Assembly: GCA_002968845.1 (NCBI GenBank)
Contig: PVBG01000007.1
Span: 234,833 to 298,832 of the forward strand
Reading direction: 5' to 3'
Length of the DNA: 64,000 nt
DNA from: Neorhizobium tomejilense
GTDB taxonomy: Bacteria > Pseudomonadota > Alphaproteobacteria > Rhizobiales > Rhizobiaceae
Under the pieces are notes generated by a model. It was not told where the DNA came from, ran no database searches, and was given only the letters and a program-made list of their open reading frames with translations. Shown here piece after piece: positions 7,700 through 14,677 of this stretch. The position numbers and the translations under genes are program-made. Numbering within the stretch: position 1 is the stretch's first letter; each line of letters opens with the position of its first letter.

Positions 7700-8367
7700 G
7701 CGCCGCTCGCAGCCCAAGCAGCACCGGCCTGCGCCGATTCCTGGATCTCCAGCTCCAGCACGATTGGATGGAGGGCAAGACGATCCTGCGCGACGCCGAC
7801 GAGCGCTCGGAATCCCTCGAGCTGCGTTTCAAGTATATCGCGCGATTTGAGAAGCTGCTGCGCCGCCCACAGGCGCCGGAGGTTCTGGAGATCCTCGGGC
7901 GCTACGGCCGCGACTGCATTCCCATCCCGCGCCGGACCGAGCGATACTATTGGTCCGTTTCCTGCCTGCCCTCGACGGCGGGCAAGGCTCTCGTTCGCAT
8001 CAATGCGAGCTGGATGGAGCTGTTCTCGCTCTATGCGGACGGCGAGGACATCCGCGCGCTTTTCGTGGTGCATCTTTCCGATTTCACCACCGACCGTTCG
8101 CTCGATCACGGCCGGGTGGACGAAGCTTTTCTTGAGAGCAGTATCGTGACGCCGGAAGACCTCAGCTATTTTTTCCCCCGCGGCGAGGACATGTTCGGCA
8201 TCAAGATCCGCGGTTTCTCCTCAATCAGCAAGTTCCTGACGACGCGCCGTGCTTTGCAGGCCATCCGAGCTTTCAACCTCACGCACATGAACCGCGGCCG
8301 GAACGCCTATCAGGCGAGCCATTGCTACAGCCTGGCGGATCACATGCTGAGCGATGAGCAATACTGA
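7696..8367 (+). CDS. Conserved hypothetical protein co-transcribed with TetR
   Basis: A 223-residue soluble protein that I do not recognise. It starts at the ATG overlapping the TetR stop, so it is translated with that regulator. It has no signal peptide or membrane segment. The N-terminal third is charged and helical (QLQHDWMEGKTILRDADERS). The middle contains aromatic-rich strands (RYYWSVSCLPSTAGKALVRI), and the C-terminus is basic with histidines and asparagines (FNLTHMNRGRNAYQ). Codon use looks like that of its neighbours, which supports a real gene. No function is proposed. Confidence 0.7.
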   Translation: MSAARSPSSTGLRRFLDLQLQHDWMEGKTILRDADERSESLELRFKYIARFEKLLRRPQAPEVLEILGRYGRDCIPIPRRTERYYWSVSCLPSTAGKALVRINASWMELFSLYADGEDIRALFVVHLSDFTTDRSLDHGRVDEAFLESSIVTPEDLSYFFPRGEDMFGIKIRGFSSISKFLTTRRALQAIRAFNLTHMNRGRNAYQASHCYSLADHMLSDEQY

Positions 8368-8450
8368 ATAGCCACCCAGGACAGACCCTTGGCTGCGAGG
8401 AGGAGCTAGCCATATGAAATAGTGTTTTCGCCAGATAGTGGAAGAGAGTG

Positions 8451-8942
8451 ATGAACAATCCTCAGATCACCCGTATGCCGATCGCCAAGACCGGAATGCT
8501 CGTCCGCAAGCCGGTCGAGCATGTGTTCGAAGCGATCGTGAACCCGGACATCACGACGAAATTCTGGTTCAGCAAAGGCAGCGGAAGGCTGGAGACCGGT
8601 AAGGCCGCCAAGTGGGATTGGGAGAGCCATGACGTCTCCATCGAGGTCACGCCAAAGGTCGTAGAGCCCAACAAGTGCGTCGTGATAGAATGGCCTGGTT
8701 ATAGCGGCCCAACAACTGTGGAATGGACGTTTCAATCCATTCCGGATGGTACGACTTTTGTACGCGTGCAGGAGTCCGGATGGACGGGAGATGCCGATAA
8801 GCTCATGCGCTACGTCGCTGATTCCACGCAAGGCTTCACGCTTTTGCTTGCGGGGTTAAAGGCATGGCTTGAGCACGGTATCCAGTTGAACCTGACGCTC
8901 GATCGTTATCCGAAGGGTATCGAAGACCAACAGTTTGAATGA
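8451..8942 (+). CDS. SRPBCC / AHSA1-like domain protein
   Basis: A 163-residue protein of the START/Bet v 1-like SRPBCC superfamily (AHSA1 type). Indicators are the N-terminal VRKPVEHVFEAIVNPDITTKFWFSK, the strand pattern WDWESHDVSIEVTPKVVEPNK, and the C-terminal helix with STQGFTLLLAGLKAWLEHG. These proteins bind hydrophobic ligands in a deep cavity; the physiological ligand is unknown. I prefer the ATG at 8451 over the GTG at 8448 because GGAAG lies six bases upstream of the ATG. A second SRPBCC gene lies on the opposite strand at 9175-9654. Confidence 0.85.
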   Translation: MNNPQITRMPIAKTGMLVRKPVEHVFEAIVNPDITTKFWFSKGSGRLETGKAAKWDWESHDVSIEVTPKVVEPNKCVVIEWPGYSGPTTVEWTFQSIPDGTTFVRVQESGWTGDADKLMRYVADSTQGFTLLLAGLKAWLEHGIQLNLTLDRYPKGIEDQQFE

Positions 8943-9174
8943 GGCCGAGCAGCACTGGTCCCGGCGGACGCGGTTACAGAACCTCAGAATTTTACCTCCG
9001 CGAGCAGCCGCCATCACGAAGGCCAACGTGAAGAGCAGATGCATAACCAGAAATAGCTTGGCTATGTCCCGCGCGTCACCGCTGGCGACGCCCCAAAATG
9101 TCGTTGGCCCCAACGACTTCGGGCGCATCGTCGAAACCGGCAAGACATGCAGGCGTTTCTTGAGGAAGATCTCG
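8943..9174. other. Spacer with a possible membrane-protein fragment
   Basis: Nothing certain lies here. On the minus strand a short stretch (about 8985-9080) reads RDIAKLFLVMHLLFTLAFVM, which looks like one membrane helix of a lost protein. It has no start signal or full domain, so I do not call a gene. Confidence 0.3.
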
Positions 9175-9654
9175 TCAGCCGTCCAGCCAGGCAGCGAGGC
9201 CGTCCAGCGTCTGCAGCCCGTATTCCACCGCGCCGAAGCCGATGACCACCTGGCGCCGCTTGGCGCTGGGGTGGAGTTGGCGCATTGTCAGCACGGTCTT
9301 GCCGTCGGCCTGCTCATCGAAGGTCACGGTGGCGCGAAAACGGTCGGGGTCGTCAGGGTCGGGTGTGCCATAGTCCATCACGATCCGCTCGTTCGGCACG
9401 ATCTCCAGAAAGCGCATGAGGTTCGGGAAGCGCTGCTCCTTGCCTTCGAACACGCCCACCATGTCGAACCGCCAGACCCCGCCCTCGCGGATATCGACTT
9501 CGTGGGTCTCTATGCTAAGGCCGGCCGGGCCGTACCATTCGCCAAGCGCCTTGGGGTCCATCCAGGCGGCAAAGACCTTCTCGCGGGGGTGATTCAGCAG
9601 CTTGACCAGCACGATTTCGCGATCGAGCGACCAGGTCTCAAACAGGCTTGCCAT
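9175..9654 (-). CDS. SRPBCC / AHSA1-like protein paired with ArsR regulator
   Basis: A 159-residue START-like protein of the ATPase-activator-homologue type. It opens with MASLFETWSLDREIVLVKLL, then HPREKVFAAWMDPKALGEWYGP, the standard N-terminus of this family. It ends with the amphipathic helix GAVEYGLQTLDGLAAWLDG. The ATG at 9652-9654 was chosen because the longer frame only reads through the ArsR gene. It overlaps that gene by 17 bases and is translated after it. ArsR plus AHSA1-like pairs are common in actinobacteria and rhizobia and are usually autoregulated. Confidence 0.88.
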   Translation of the reverse strand: MASLFETWSLDREIVLVKLLNHPREKVFAAWMDPKALGEWYGPAGLSIETHEVDIREGGVWRFDMVGVFEGKEQRFPNLMRFLEIVPNERIVMDYGTPDPDDPDRFRATVTFDEQADGKTVLTMRQLHPSAKRRQVVIGFGAVEYGLQTLDGLAAWLDG

Positions 9655-10003
9655 GTCTTTCAACGTCCTCTTCCGTCTTGTCCAAGTAGACTTCCAGGCG
9701 ATCCAACCGCTCGGTCCAGCGCCGGCGCTCCGTTTCCATCCAGTCCGCCGCCTCGTCGAAGCGCGCCTGCACCAGCCGGCACCAGCGGCTGCGCCCGCGC
9801 TTCTCGCTGGCAATCAGCCCGCAATCTTCCAGCACCTTGAGATGCTGGGCGAAGGAGGGCAGTGCCATGTCGAAAGGCTCGGCCAGGACGCTGACCGGCA
9901 CCTCGCCCTCAGCCAGCCGCGATACCACCGCGCGGCGGGTCGGGTCGCTGAGAGCATGAAAGGCGAGGTCGAGCGGAGTCGAATGGTAAGGCATGTGACT
10001 CAT
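9638..10003 (-). CDS. ArsR-family winged-helix regulator
   Basis: A 121-residue regulator. It begins LDLAFHALSDPTRRAVVSRL, the hallmark N-terminus of metal-independent ArsR proteins, followed by the recognition helix MALPSFAQHLKVLEDCGLIA and the wing EKRGRSRWCRL. No cysteine-based metal site is visible. The C-terminal helix (ADWMETERRRWTERLDRLEVY) is the usual partner of AHSA1-like genes. It overlaps the SRPBCC gene by 17 bases. Two matching 14-base palindromes lie 33 to 80 bases upstream of its start (10036-10083). They could also control the divergent reductase at 10143. Confidence 0.92.
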   Translation of the reverse strand: MSHMPYHSTPLDLAFHALSDPTRRAVVSRLAEGEVPVSVLAEPFDMALPSFAQHLKVLEDCGLIASEKRGRSRWCRLVQARFDEAADWMETERRRWTERLDRLEVYLDKTEEDVERHGKPV

Positions 10004-10035
10004 TAAAACAGCCTGGGGCTCTGGTCAAGAACAGA

Positions 10036-10083
10036 AAGGCACTTGCCTTAGTGTTTAACCTTGGATATGAAGGTACTTACCTT
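10036..10083. promoter_or_regulatory. Two ArsR-type operators, AAGGYACTTRCCTT
   Basis: Two copies of one palindrome are visible: AAGGCACTTGCCTT at 10036-10049 and AAGGTACTTACCTT at 10070-10083. Each has perfect 6-base arms around a CT centre, and the start-to-start distance is 34 bases. The two differences are compensatory (C/G to T/A), so the symmetry is kept. They lie between the ArsR gene (start 10003) and the DHFR-like gene (start 10143). Confidence 0.85.
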
Positions 10084-10142
10084 AGTATCCGGCCCCGCTT
10101 GATAATGAGGCGGTTATGCAGCCACTCACAAGGAGGACTCCA

Positions 10143-10784
10143 GTGGTAGTTCGTGTCGATCTCATGATCTCGCTCGATGGTTTCGCGACAACAACGGACC
10201 AGACGCCCGAAGCTCCGTTCGGCGAGGACTGGCCGCGTCTCGTCGGAGCATATGCTGCAACGCGAACGTTTCGCGAGCGCGTGTTAAAGGATACGACGGG
10301 AGCAGGGACCACAGGTGTCGACGACGAATACGCGAGGGCGTATTTCGATAATGTGGGTGCCGAGATCATGGGCGCCGGCATGTTCGGACTCCACAACTTT
10401 CCCGATGATCCGAACTGGCGTGGCTGGTGGGGCGACGAGCCACCGTTCCGGGTTCCGGTCTTCGTCCTCACCCATAGGCCACGGCCTTCCTTGGAGATGG
10501 CCGGCGGGACGACTTTTCATTTCATCGACACCACGCCTGCTGATGCGCTCCAGCGGGCTGTCAGTGTGGCGGGCGACAAGGACGTGCGGGTTGGCGGCGG
10601 CCCCACCGTCGTTCGCGACTTCCTCAAGGCAGGCCTTGTCGATCGTCTTCATGTTGCTATCACTCCGATTTTGCTGGGGCGCGGTATACGCCTGTGGGAC
10701 GATCTGCGCGGCTTGGAAGCTGGCTGTACAGTCAAGGCAGAAACGGCACCGAGTGGCACCGTCCACCTGACCTTCCAACGCTAG
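10143..10784 (+). CDS. Dihydrofolate-reductase-like (RibD C-terminal domain) protein
   Basis: A 213-residue cytoplasmic oxidoreductase of the DHFR-like / RibD_C family. It begins VVVRVDLMISLDGFATTTDQ, typical of the family, and ends with the NADPH-site pattern DVRVGGGPTVVRDFLKAGLVDRLHV followed by ITPILLGRGIRLWDDL. The start is the GTG at 10143, not the upstream ATG at 10116, because AGGAGG at 10131-10136 is perfectly spaced for the GTG. It is divergent from the ArsR/SRPBCC pair and faces the same operators, so it is probably part of that regulon. Substrate is unknown. Confidence 0.88.
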   Translation: MVVRVDLMISLDGFATTTDQTPEAPFGEDWPRLVGAYAATRTFRERVLKDTTGAGTTGVDDEYARAYFDNVGAEIMGAGMFGLHNFPDDPNWRGWWGDEPPFRVPVFVLTHRPRPSLEMAGGTTFHFIDTTPADALQRAVSVAGDKDVRVGGGPTVVRDFLKAGLVDRLHVAITPILLGRGIRLWDDLRGLEAGCTVKAETAPSGTVHLTFQR

Positions 10785-10864
10785 CCGCTCGTCTGTGACC
10801 TGGGTGATTTGCGAAATGGATGCTCGAGGATTCACCTTTCCAGCAATCGGCAGGCACAACCGGG

Positions 10865-11440
10865 TCAGACAGTCTTCTGCCGCATATGGCTGACGGTGAG
10901 CCAAACGGCTGAGACAAGAAAATAGAAGGCACCGAGACCAGCATAACCCGCAACATTGGCGATCGAAGGTGCGTCGGGCTTCAGCGCTTGCGCGATGAAG
11001 AATGCGCCCGCCACGGCGGACTGACCGCCGCTCAGGATCATTGCCCACTGTCCCCCGCTTGTCTTCCACCGCCGAACCGCTGTGCCAAGCTGCGAGAAGC
11101 CGGAGAATATTGCCCAGAGACCAAAAACGCCAAGGACCCAGTTCATGCTCATTGTAAGAGCGACGACGACCGCAACGGTCATCACCGAACTGACCGCCAC
11201 GTTGATCGCCTGGCTCCTGTTATGTGCCAGACCGCCGTTTCGTTTGGCATCGACGTAGTTGGCGGCAGCATCCCAGGCGGGATAGATGATCAGCAAGACC
11301 GCCGCTGCGGAGAAGGACTGGCGGCCAACCGTCAATGCTGCCGCGACCCAGATGACGGAGAAGGCGGCTCGCGCAAAATAGTATCGCTTCAACCAATAAT
11401 CCTTGCCGTTCACGGCGAAGCTCGTTTGGTAGTGTGCCAT
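10865..11440 (-). CDS. Polytopic membrane protein, DUF308/HdeD-like
   Basis: A 191-residue integral membrane protein with about six hydrophobic segments arranged in helical hairpins, for example ARAAFSVIWVAAALTVG, AVSSVMTVAVVVALTMSMNW and GYAGLGAFYFLVSAVWLTV. The glycines and short loops (GVFGLWAIFSGFSQLG, followed by AVRRWKTSGGQW) are as in the DUF308 / HdeD family of acid-stress-associated membrane proteins. The ATG at 11438-11440 follows an AAGGAT element, and the longer frame upstream is not protein-like. It stands alone between the convergent reductase gene and a periplasmic protein gene. Its function is not known from sequence. Confidence 0.75.
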   Translation of the reverse strand: MAHYQTSFAVNGKDYWLKRYYFARAAFSVIWVAAALTVGRQSFSAAAVLLIIYPAWDAAANYVDAKRNGGLAHNRSQAINVAVSSVMTVAVVVALTMSMNWVLGVFGLWAIFSGFSQLGTAVRRWKTSGGQWAMILSGGQSAVAGAFFIAQALKPDAPSIANVAGYAGLGAFYFLVSAVWLTVSHMRQKTV

Positions 11441-11554
11441 GGTGAAATCCTTATCTGATTTGAATAAGTGGCTTACACGCCGAGGCGTGTTGGAGATCGC
11501 AAGCAACCGGTCGAACCGGAGGGCGGCCGATCCGACCAGCGACGATGACGTGGT

Positions 11555-12184
11555 TTACATTGGGGGAACCACGCCATTCTTTCCGACAACGAGTTGGTGA
11601 GCGACGAGGCCGGTTGCTGCCTTCTCGGCAGGCACGAAGACGACAGCGCTGGGAACGAGATCATCCTGTGTTGCCGGAGCAAAGGTCACAACGGGCGTGC
11701 CGTCCGGGATGGAGATCTTCTTTTCTTTGCCGTGATAGGACACGGTGACCGTCCGGCCGTCGACGCCCTTGGCGGCATCCGCCACGGTCGCATTGGTCAT
11801 GTTGCTGTTGGGCTTGAGGTCCCAGCCGTAGTTTCCCTCGCCTGCTCCCTTCAATGCCGGCGGGAAAATAAGCACCTCAAGGGCACCATCACCACCGCCG
11901 TCCTTCGGCAGGGACGCGATGCCGACAAAATCACCAGGCTTGATGTCGGTAACCTTCGCATCTGCCACGCTGGAAACCTTCCAGTCGTCAGCGAGGGCGA
12001 TATCGACGGTCTCTCCTTCGCGGGTCTTCACCTTGAGGCTGGATCCGCCGTAGTTGACGATGCTGCCGCGGACATTAAGCCGGCCGGCCTTTGCGTCCTC
12101 AGCATGGACAGGCGCCGCCATATAGGCCTGCGATGCGAGAACAGACAAGCCGAGCACGAGGGCGGGGAGAATATTCTTCATCAT
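11555..12184 (-). CDS. Exported beta-rich protein, DUF5666-like
   Basis: A 209-residue secreted protein. Residues 1-28 are a signal peptide (MMKNILPALVLGLSVLASQA, probable cleavage after VHA). The rest is beta-rich with short repeated strands, such as VRGSIVNYGGSSLKVKTREG and VDIALADDWKV, then the metal- or nucleic-acid-binding-like TDIKPGDFVGI. This pattern recalls the small OB-like barrels of DUF5666. Automated annotation often gives such proteins a wrong transporter name; I see no transporter feature. A CTAC-N6-GTAG site at 12196-12209 suggests control by the TetR protein encoded just upstream. Confidence 0.75.
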   Translation of the reverse strand: MMKNILPALVLGLSVLASQAYMAAPVHAEDAKAGRLNVRGSIVNYGGSSLKVKTREGETVDIALADDWKVSSVADAKVTDIKPGDFVGIASLPKDGGGDGALEVLIFPPALKGAGEGNYGWDLKPNSNMTNATVADAAKGVDGRTVTVSYHGKEKKISIPDGTPVVTFAPATQDDLVPSAVVFVPAEKAATGLVAHQLVVGKNGVVPPM

Positions 12185-12195
12185 GCCGACCCTTC

Positions 12196-12209
12196 CTACT
12201 GGTTGGTAG
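12196..12209. promoter_or_regulatory. Candidate TetR operator CTAC-N6-GTAG, copy 1
   Basis: CTACTGGTTGGTAG lies 12 bases before the start codon of the exported protein (12184). The same half-sites with the same spacing occur just before the TetR gene at 12859-12872. Two copies at equivalent positions suggest one TetR protein represses both genes. Confidence 0.65.
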
Positions 12210-12258
12210 TTTCCCTTGCCATAGAAATCCCCCGGGCGGTTTGTCTCCGCCCGGAACG

Positions 12259-12849
12259 TTATTGGACGACCGCCGGAGACAGACGCTCCAGAGTGGGCGC
12301 CAGAATGGCGGCAAACATTTCCGGAGCGCCGTAGGCACGCGCGGACAGCATAGCTCCGTGGACGGATGCCATGAACGCTTCCGCTTCAACGCGAGGCTCG
12401 CTCGAAAGCCTCAAAGCCCCCTGCTGTGAGCCGCGCTCCATGACCGAGGTCAGCCACGTCGAGACAAAGCGGAAAAAAGCTCTTACTTCTGCTGCGACTT
12501 CCGGCGGTAGAGACGGCAGCTCGCTCGCAAGCAGAGCGCAAACACAAAAAGGCCTGCTCGCGTCCTCAATGCATTGGGCCCAATAGCCCGCGTAGATCTT
12601 GAGGAGTTCGAGCGGGTCCTGCACGTTCTGCTCCAGCGCCGCCACGCCTGCCTCCCCCTCCTCACGGTATCGCTGTACAAGCGTGCGAACCAAATCGACC
12701 TTGCTCGGGAAATGGTGATGGATACTGGCCTTCCGGATTCCAACGATCCCAGCGATATCGGCATAGCTAAAACCGTTATAACCTCCGCTCATGATCAAGA
12801 TTCGCGCAGAAGCAAGGATTTCGTCGGCGGTTGTCAGAAGGTTGCTCAT
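12259..12849 (-). CDS. TetR/AcrR-family transcriptional regulator
   Basis: A 196-residue TetR protein. The DNA-binding domain reads ADEILASARILIMSGGYNGF, then YADIAGIVGIRKASIHHHFPSKVDLVRTLV, with the IHHHFPSK recognition-helix end typical of the family. The C-terminal domain contains the FCVCALLASELPSLPPEVAAEV stretch seen in AcrR-like proteins with a TetR_C ligand pocket. It is followed by the exported protein gene on the same strand. A palindromic site at 12859-12872, ten bases before its ATG, suggests autorepression. Confidence 0.92.
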   Translation of the reverse strand: MSNLLTTADEILASARILIMSGGYNGFSYADIAGIVGIRKASIHHHFPSKVDLVRTLVQRYREEGEAGVAALEQNVQDPLELLKIYAGYWAQCIEDASRPFCVCALLASELPSLPPEVAAEVRAFFRFVSTWLTSVMERGSQQGALRLSSEPRVEAEAFMASVHGAMLSARAYGAPEMFAAILAPTLERLSPAVVQ

Positions 12850-12858
12850 TTTTGTTGT

Positions 12859-12872
12859 CTACCTTCTAGTAG
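12859..12872. promoter_or_regulatory. Candidate TetR operator CTAC-N6-GTAG, copy 2
   Basis: CTACCTTCTAGTAG lies ten bases upstream of the TetR start codon at 12849. It shares both half-sites and the 6-base spacer with the copy at 12196-12209. Its position over the translation start region fits autorepression. Confidence 0.65.
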
Positions 12873-12932
12873 GGATGCTGTCAACGGCATGGTGTCATCA
12901 ATTTCCTGATGCGCCCGCCCAAGCGTGAGCAA

Positions 12933-12980
12933 TCATCCTACTGACCAATATTTAGATATAAATATTGGTCAGTAGGATGA
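12933..12980. promoter_or_regulatory. Large perfect inverted repeat upstream of the AbiE antitoxin gene
   Basis: Two perfectly complementary 21-base arms (12933-12953 and 12960-12980) flank a 6-base AT loop. Each arm contains ATCCTACTGACCAATATTT or its complement. The GGTCA/TGACC half-sites recur in the adjacent promoter at 12994-12998 and 13019-13023. AbiEi proteins are known to repress their own operon by binding two long inverted repeats cooperatively. This element therefore probably is the upstream operator. Confidence 0.75.
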
Positions 12981-12986
12981 GATTTA

Positions 12987-13033
12987 TTGCCAGTGACCAA
13001 AGTTTGTATATAATCTCCGGTCAGAAGATAGGA
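12987..13033 (+). promoter_or_regulatory. Promoter and ribosome binding site of the AbiE antitoxin gene, overlapped by a second TGACC/GGTCA site
   Basis: A good sigma-70 promoter is visible: TTGCCA at 12987-12992, a 16-base spacer, and TATAAT at 13009-13014. ATAGGA at 13028-13033 is the ribosome binding site for the ATG at 13039. TGACC (12994-12998) and GGTCA (13019-13023) bracket the -10 box, giving a looser second inverted repeat that would block the promoter when bound. Confidence 0.75.
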
Positions 13034-13038
13034 TAGCT

Positions 13039-13779
13039 ATGCCGGATCCCACATCGAACACTCTCGAACGCATCCACCAAAGGATTGCCAGCGCGGCGCC
13101 TTCGGGCGTTTGGTCGCGCTCCGATTTCCTGGATATCGCGACACCGAACGCCGTCGAAAAGGCGCTGCAGAGACTGACCAGCCGCGGCGACATCCGACGC
13201 CCTCATCGTGGTCTCTACGACAAGCCGGCTATCGGCCAACTGACCGGCAAGATGGTGTTTCCGCCACGCGCCTCATTCATCGATGCGATCGCACGGCGCG
13301 ACAAGCTTCGTGTTTGCGTCGATGGCATGACGGCTGCCAATGATCTTGGCCTGACGACGGCCGGTCCAGCCCGGTCCACAATCTATGCGGACACATACCC
13401 CCGAACCATCAAGATCGAGGCCAATGCCGGCGACGCCAAGGCCACAAAACCGGTCATCTACATCCTGGACTTCAAGCGCATTTCGGCAAAGACCGCTTTT
13501 TGGGCCGGTCGGCCGGCAATGCGGGTGATCCAGGCCCTCCACTGGTTTCGCGACGAGCGATCCAATCTAGAGACAGTTGTCGATGGTATCGTCCGTTACC
13601 TGGCACGAAGCTCCCACAGGCAGCCGATCGTCGAGGACCTGCGCGAAAACATCCACGCCATCCCTGCCTGGATGTACCAGGCGGTGGAGACCATAACAAG
13701 CGATCCGCCGCCCCCGGAGGATGAAGGCACTCCGCTGGGCCACGACGGAAAGGATGAACATGCGCCAGAGTTTCATTGA
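13039..13779 (+). CDS. AbiEi-like antitoxin / DUF6088 family protein
   Basis: A 246-residue type IV antitoxin-like regulator. The N-terminal winged helix (about residues 10-65) reads GVWSRSDFLDIATPNAVEKALQRL, then GDIRRPHRGLYDKP. The longer C-terminal domain has the AbiEi pattern RDKLRVCVDGMTAANDLGL followed by the strand-rich PVIYILDFKRISAKTAF. In known AbiE systems the antitoxin represses the operon and antagonises a nucleotidyltransferase toxin without direct binding. Here it is followed, with an overlap, by a toxin gene that is cut off early. The antitoxin therefore appears intact but orphaned. The strong upstream promoter and inverted repeats are preserved. Confidence 0.85.
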   Translation: MPDPTSNTLERIHQRIASAAPSGVWSRSDFLDIATPNAVEKALQRLTSRGDIRRPHRGLYDKPAIGQLTGKMVFPPRASFIDAIARRDKLRVCVDGMTAANDLGLTTAGPARSTIYADTYPRTIKIEANAGDAKATKPVIYILDFKRISAKTAFWAGRPAMRVIQALHWFRDERSNLETVVDGIVRYLARSSHRQPIVEDLRENIHAIPAWMYQAVETITSDPPPPEDEGTPLGHDGKDEHAPEFH

Positions 13780-13990
13780 TGTCCTTCGCTCAAGCGCTGA
13801 CGAGTGGAGAGCACTATTCTCCGCCGCTGCATCCGATCTGGAGACGCGGGCCGAGAATATCGAGAAGGATCTCTACGTCTGCTGGGTGCTCGACTTCCTG
13901 TTCAACCGACGGAGGGACGATGCTATCGGCATCTATTTTAAGGGCGGTACCAGCCTCAGCAAAGCATATGGCCTGAAGGCGAAGTCCTAA
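13760..13990 (+). pseudogene. AbiEii-like nucleotidyltransferase toxin, truncated
   Basis: The ATG at 13760, eight bases after GGAAAGG, starts a typical AbiEii N-terminus (MRQSFIDVLRSSADEWRALF). It runs up to the nucleotidyltransferase motif IYFKGGTSLSKAYGL. The protein then ends after three unrelated residues with a stop at 13988-13990. The catalytic acidic pair (usually SEDID, just after the GGTSLSK motif) and the whole C-terminal domain are missing. Only about 76 of the usual 270-300 residues remain, so the toxin cannot be active. The break is followed at once by an unrelated PIN-domain fragment on the other strand. Confidence 0.85.
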
Positions 13991-14000
13991 AATCGATCGA

Positions 14001-14198
14001 TCACCAGGAGAACGTTCTACCGAAGTGCTCGTGCACTCCCATGCCCTCGAAGTCCTTGATGTTGTGCGTCACCAGCGTCATACGGCAGGTGAAGGCCGTC
14101 GCTGCGATATAGGCGTCATTGATCCGTTTGGATTGGGCACATGCCATTGGGCGGCCTTGAAAAATTCCGAGAATGGAAATTCCGGTTCCCATGGCCAT
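14001..14198 (-). pseudogene. VapC-like PIN-domain toxin, C-terminal remnant
   Basis: The segment encodes SKRINDAYIAATAFTCRMTL, then VTHNIKDFEGMGV. This is the C-terminal third of a VapC ribonuclease: the conserved NDAYIAATA with its acidic residue, and the THNxxDF motif. The N-terminal half, with the first catalytic aspartate and the central glutamate, is absent, and no VapB antitoxin gene is visible. It abuts the truncated AbiEii gene on one side and the fucU stop codon on the other. Both borders thus look like rearrangement joints. Confidence 0.75.
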
Positions 14199-14201
14199 AC
14201 C

Positions 14202-14657
14202 TCACCCGCCTGCAGATGGGATGACACCCTTGGTGAACAGGAAGCATCCATAGAAGCGGGTTTCCCCAGTCGAGATCACGCAATAGGCCTTCTTGGCCAG
14301 ATCGTAGAAATCGAAGCGCTCGATGCCGTACATGGGTGAAGGCCTGTCTTCCGCCTGGTCGATCTCGGCCTGCACCTCGCTTTGCACCGTCGGAATTTCG
14401 CCCGGCGCGCCCATGACTTCCATGCGGCCGGCAGAATTCTGCAGCGGCGTGTCGAGCGGCAGCACCGAGAGAATGGCACGGATCGCCTGCGGTGCAGGGA
14501 GGTTGGCCATGCTGAGCGGCCGGCCGACAACCGTCTGCCTGGCGACGCTGTCGCTCGGGAAGTTGGTGTCGGAGACGACCAGCGTGTCGCCGTGCCCCAT
14601 GGAGCGAAGCGCGTGCAGCACGTCGGCGTTCAACGCCGGATGAATGTTCTTAAGCAT
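14202..14657 (-). CDS. fucU: RbsD/FucU-family sugar mutarotase, probable L-fucose mutarotase
   Basis: A 151-residue enzyme of the RbsD/FucU family, which interconverts alpha and beta anomers of sugars such as L-fucose. Family signatures are the N-terminal MLKNIHPALNADVLHALRSMGHGDTLVVSD (with the conserved aspartates and His near residue 22), then FPSDS. The C-terminal part contains the tyrosine/asparagine-type loop ERFDFYDLAKKAYCVISTGE. The FucU length (about 150) is longer than that of RbsD. The ATG at 14655-14657 has GAGGAG upstream. A broken sugar permease lies directly upstream on the same strand, so this was the last gene of a sugar-uptake operon. Confidence 0.85.
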   Translation of the reverse strand: MLKNIHPALNADVLHALRSMGHGDTLVVSDTNFPSDSVARQTVVGRPLSMANLPAPQAIRAILSVLPLDTPLQNSAGRMEVMGAPGEIPTVQSEVQAEIDQAEDRPSPMYGIERFDFYDLAKKAYCVISTGETRFYGCFLFTKGVIPSAGG

Positions 14658-14677
14658 AGTGTCCTCCTCATTGGCAT

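Noticed and set aside
12933..13023. A CRISPR-like repeat upstream of the AbiE antitoxin
   Set aside because: There is one inverted repeat and a looser second site, with no regularly spaced direct repeats and no cas genes anywhere in the window.
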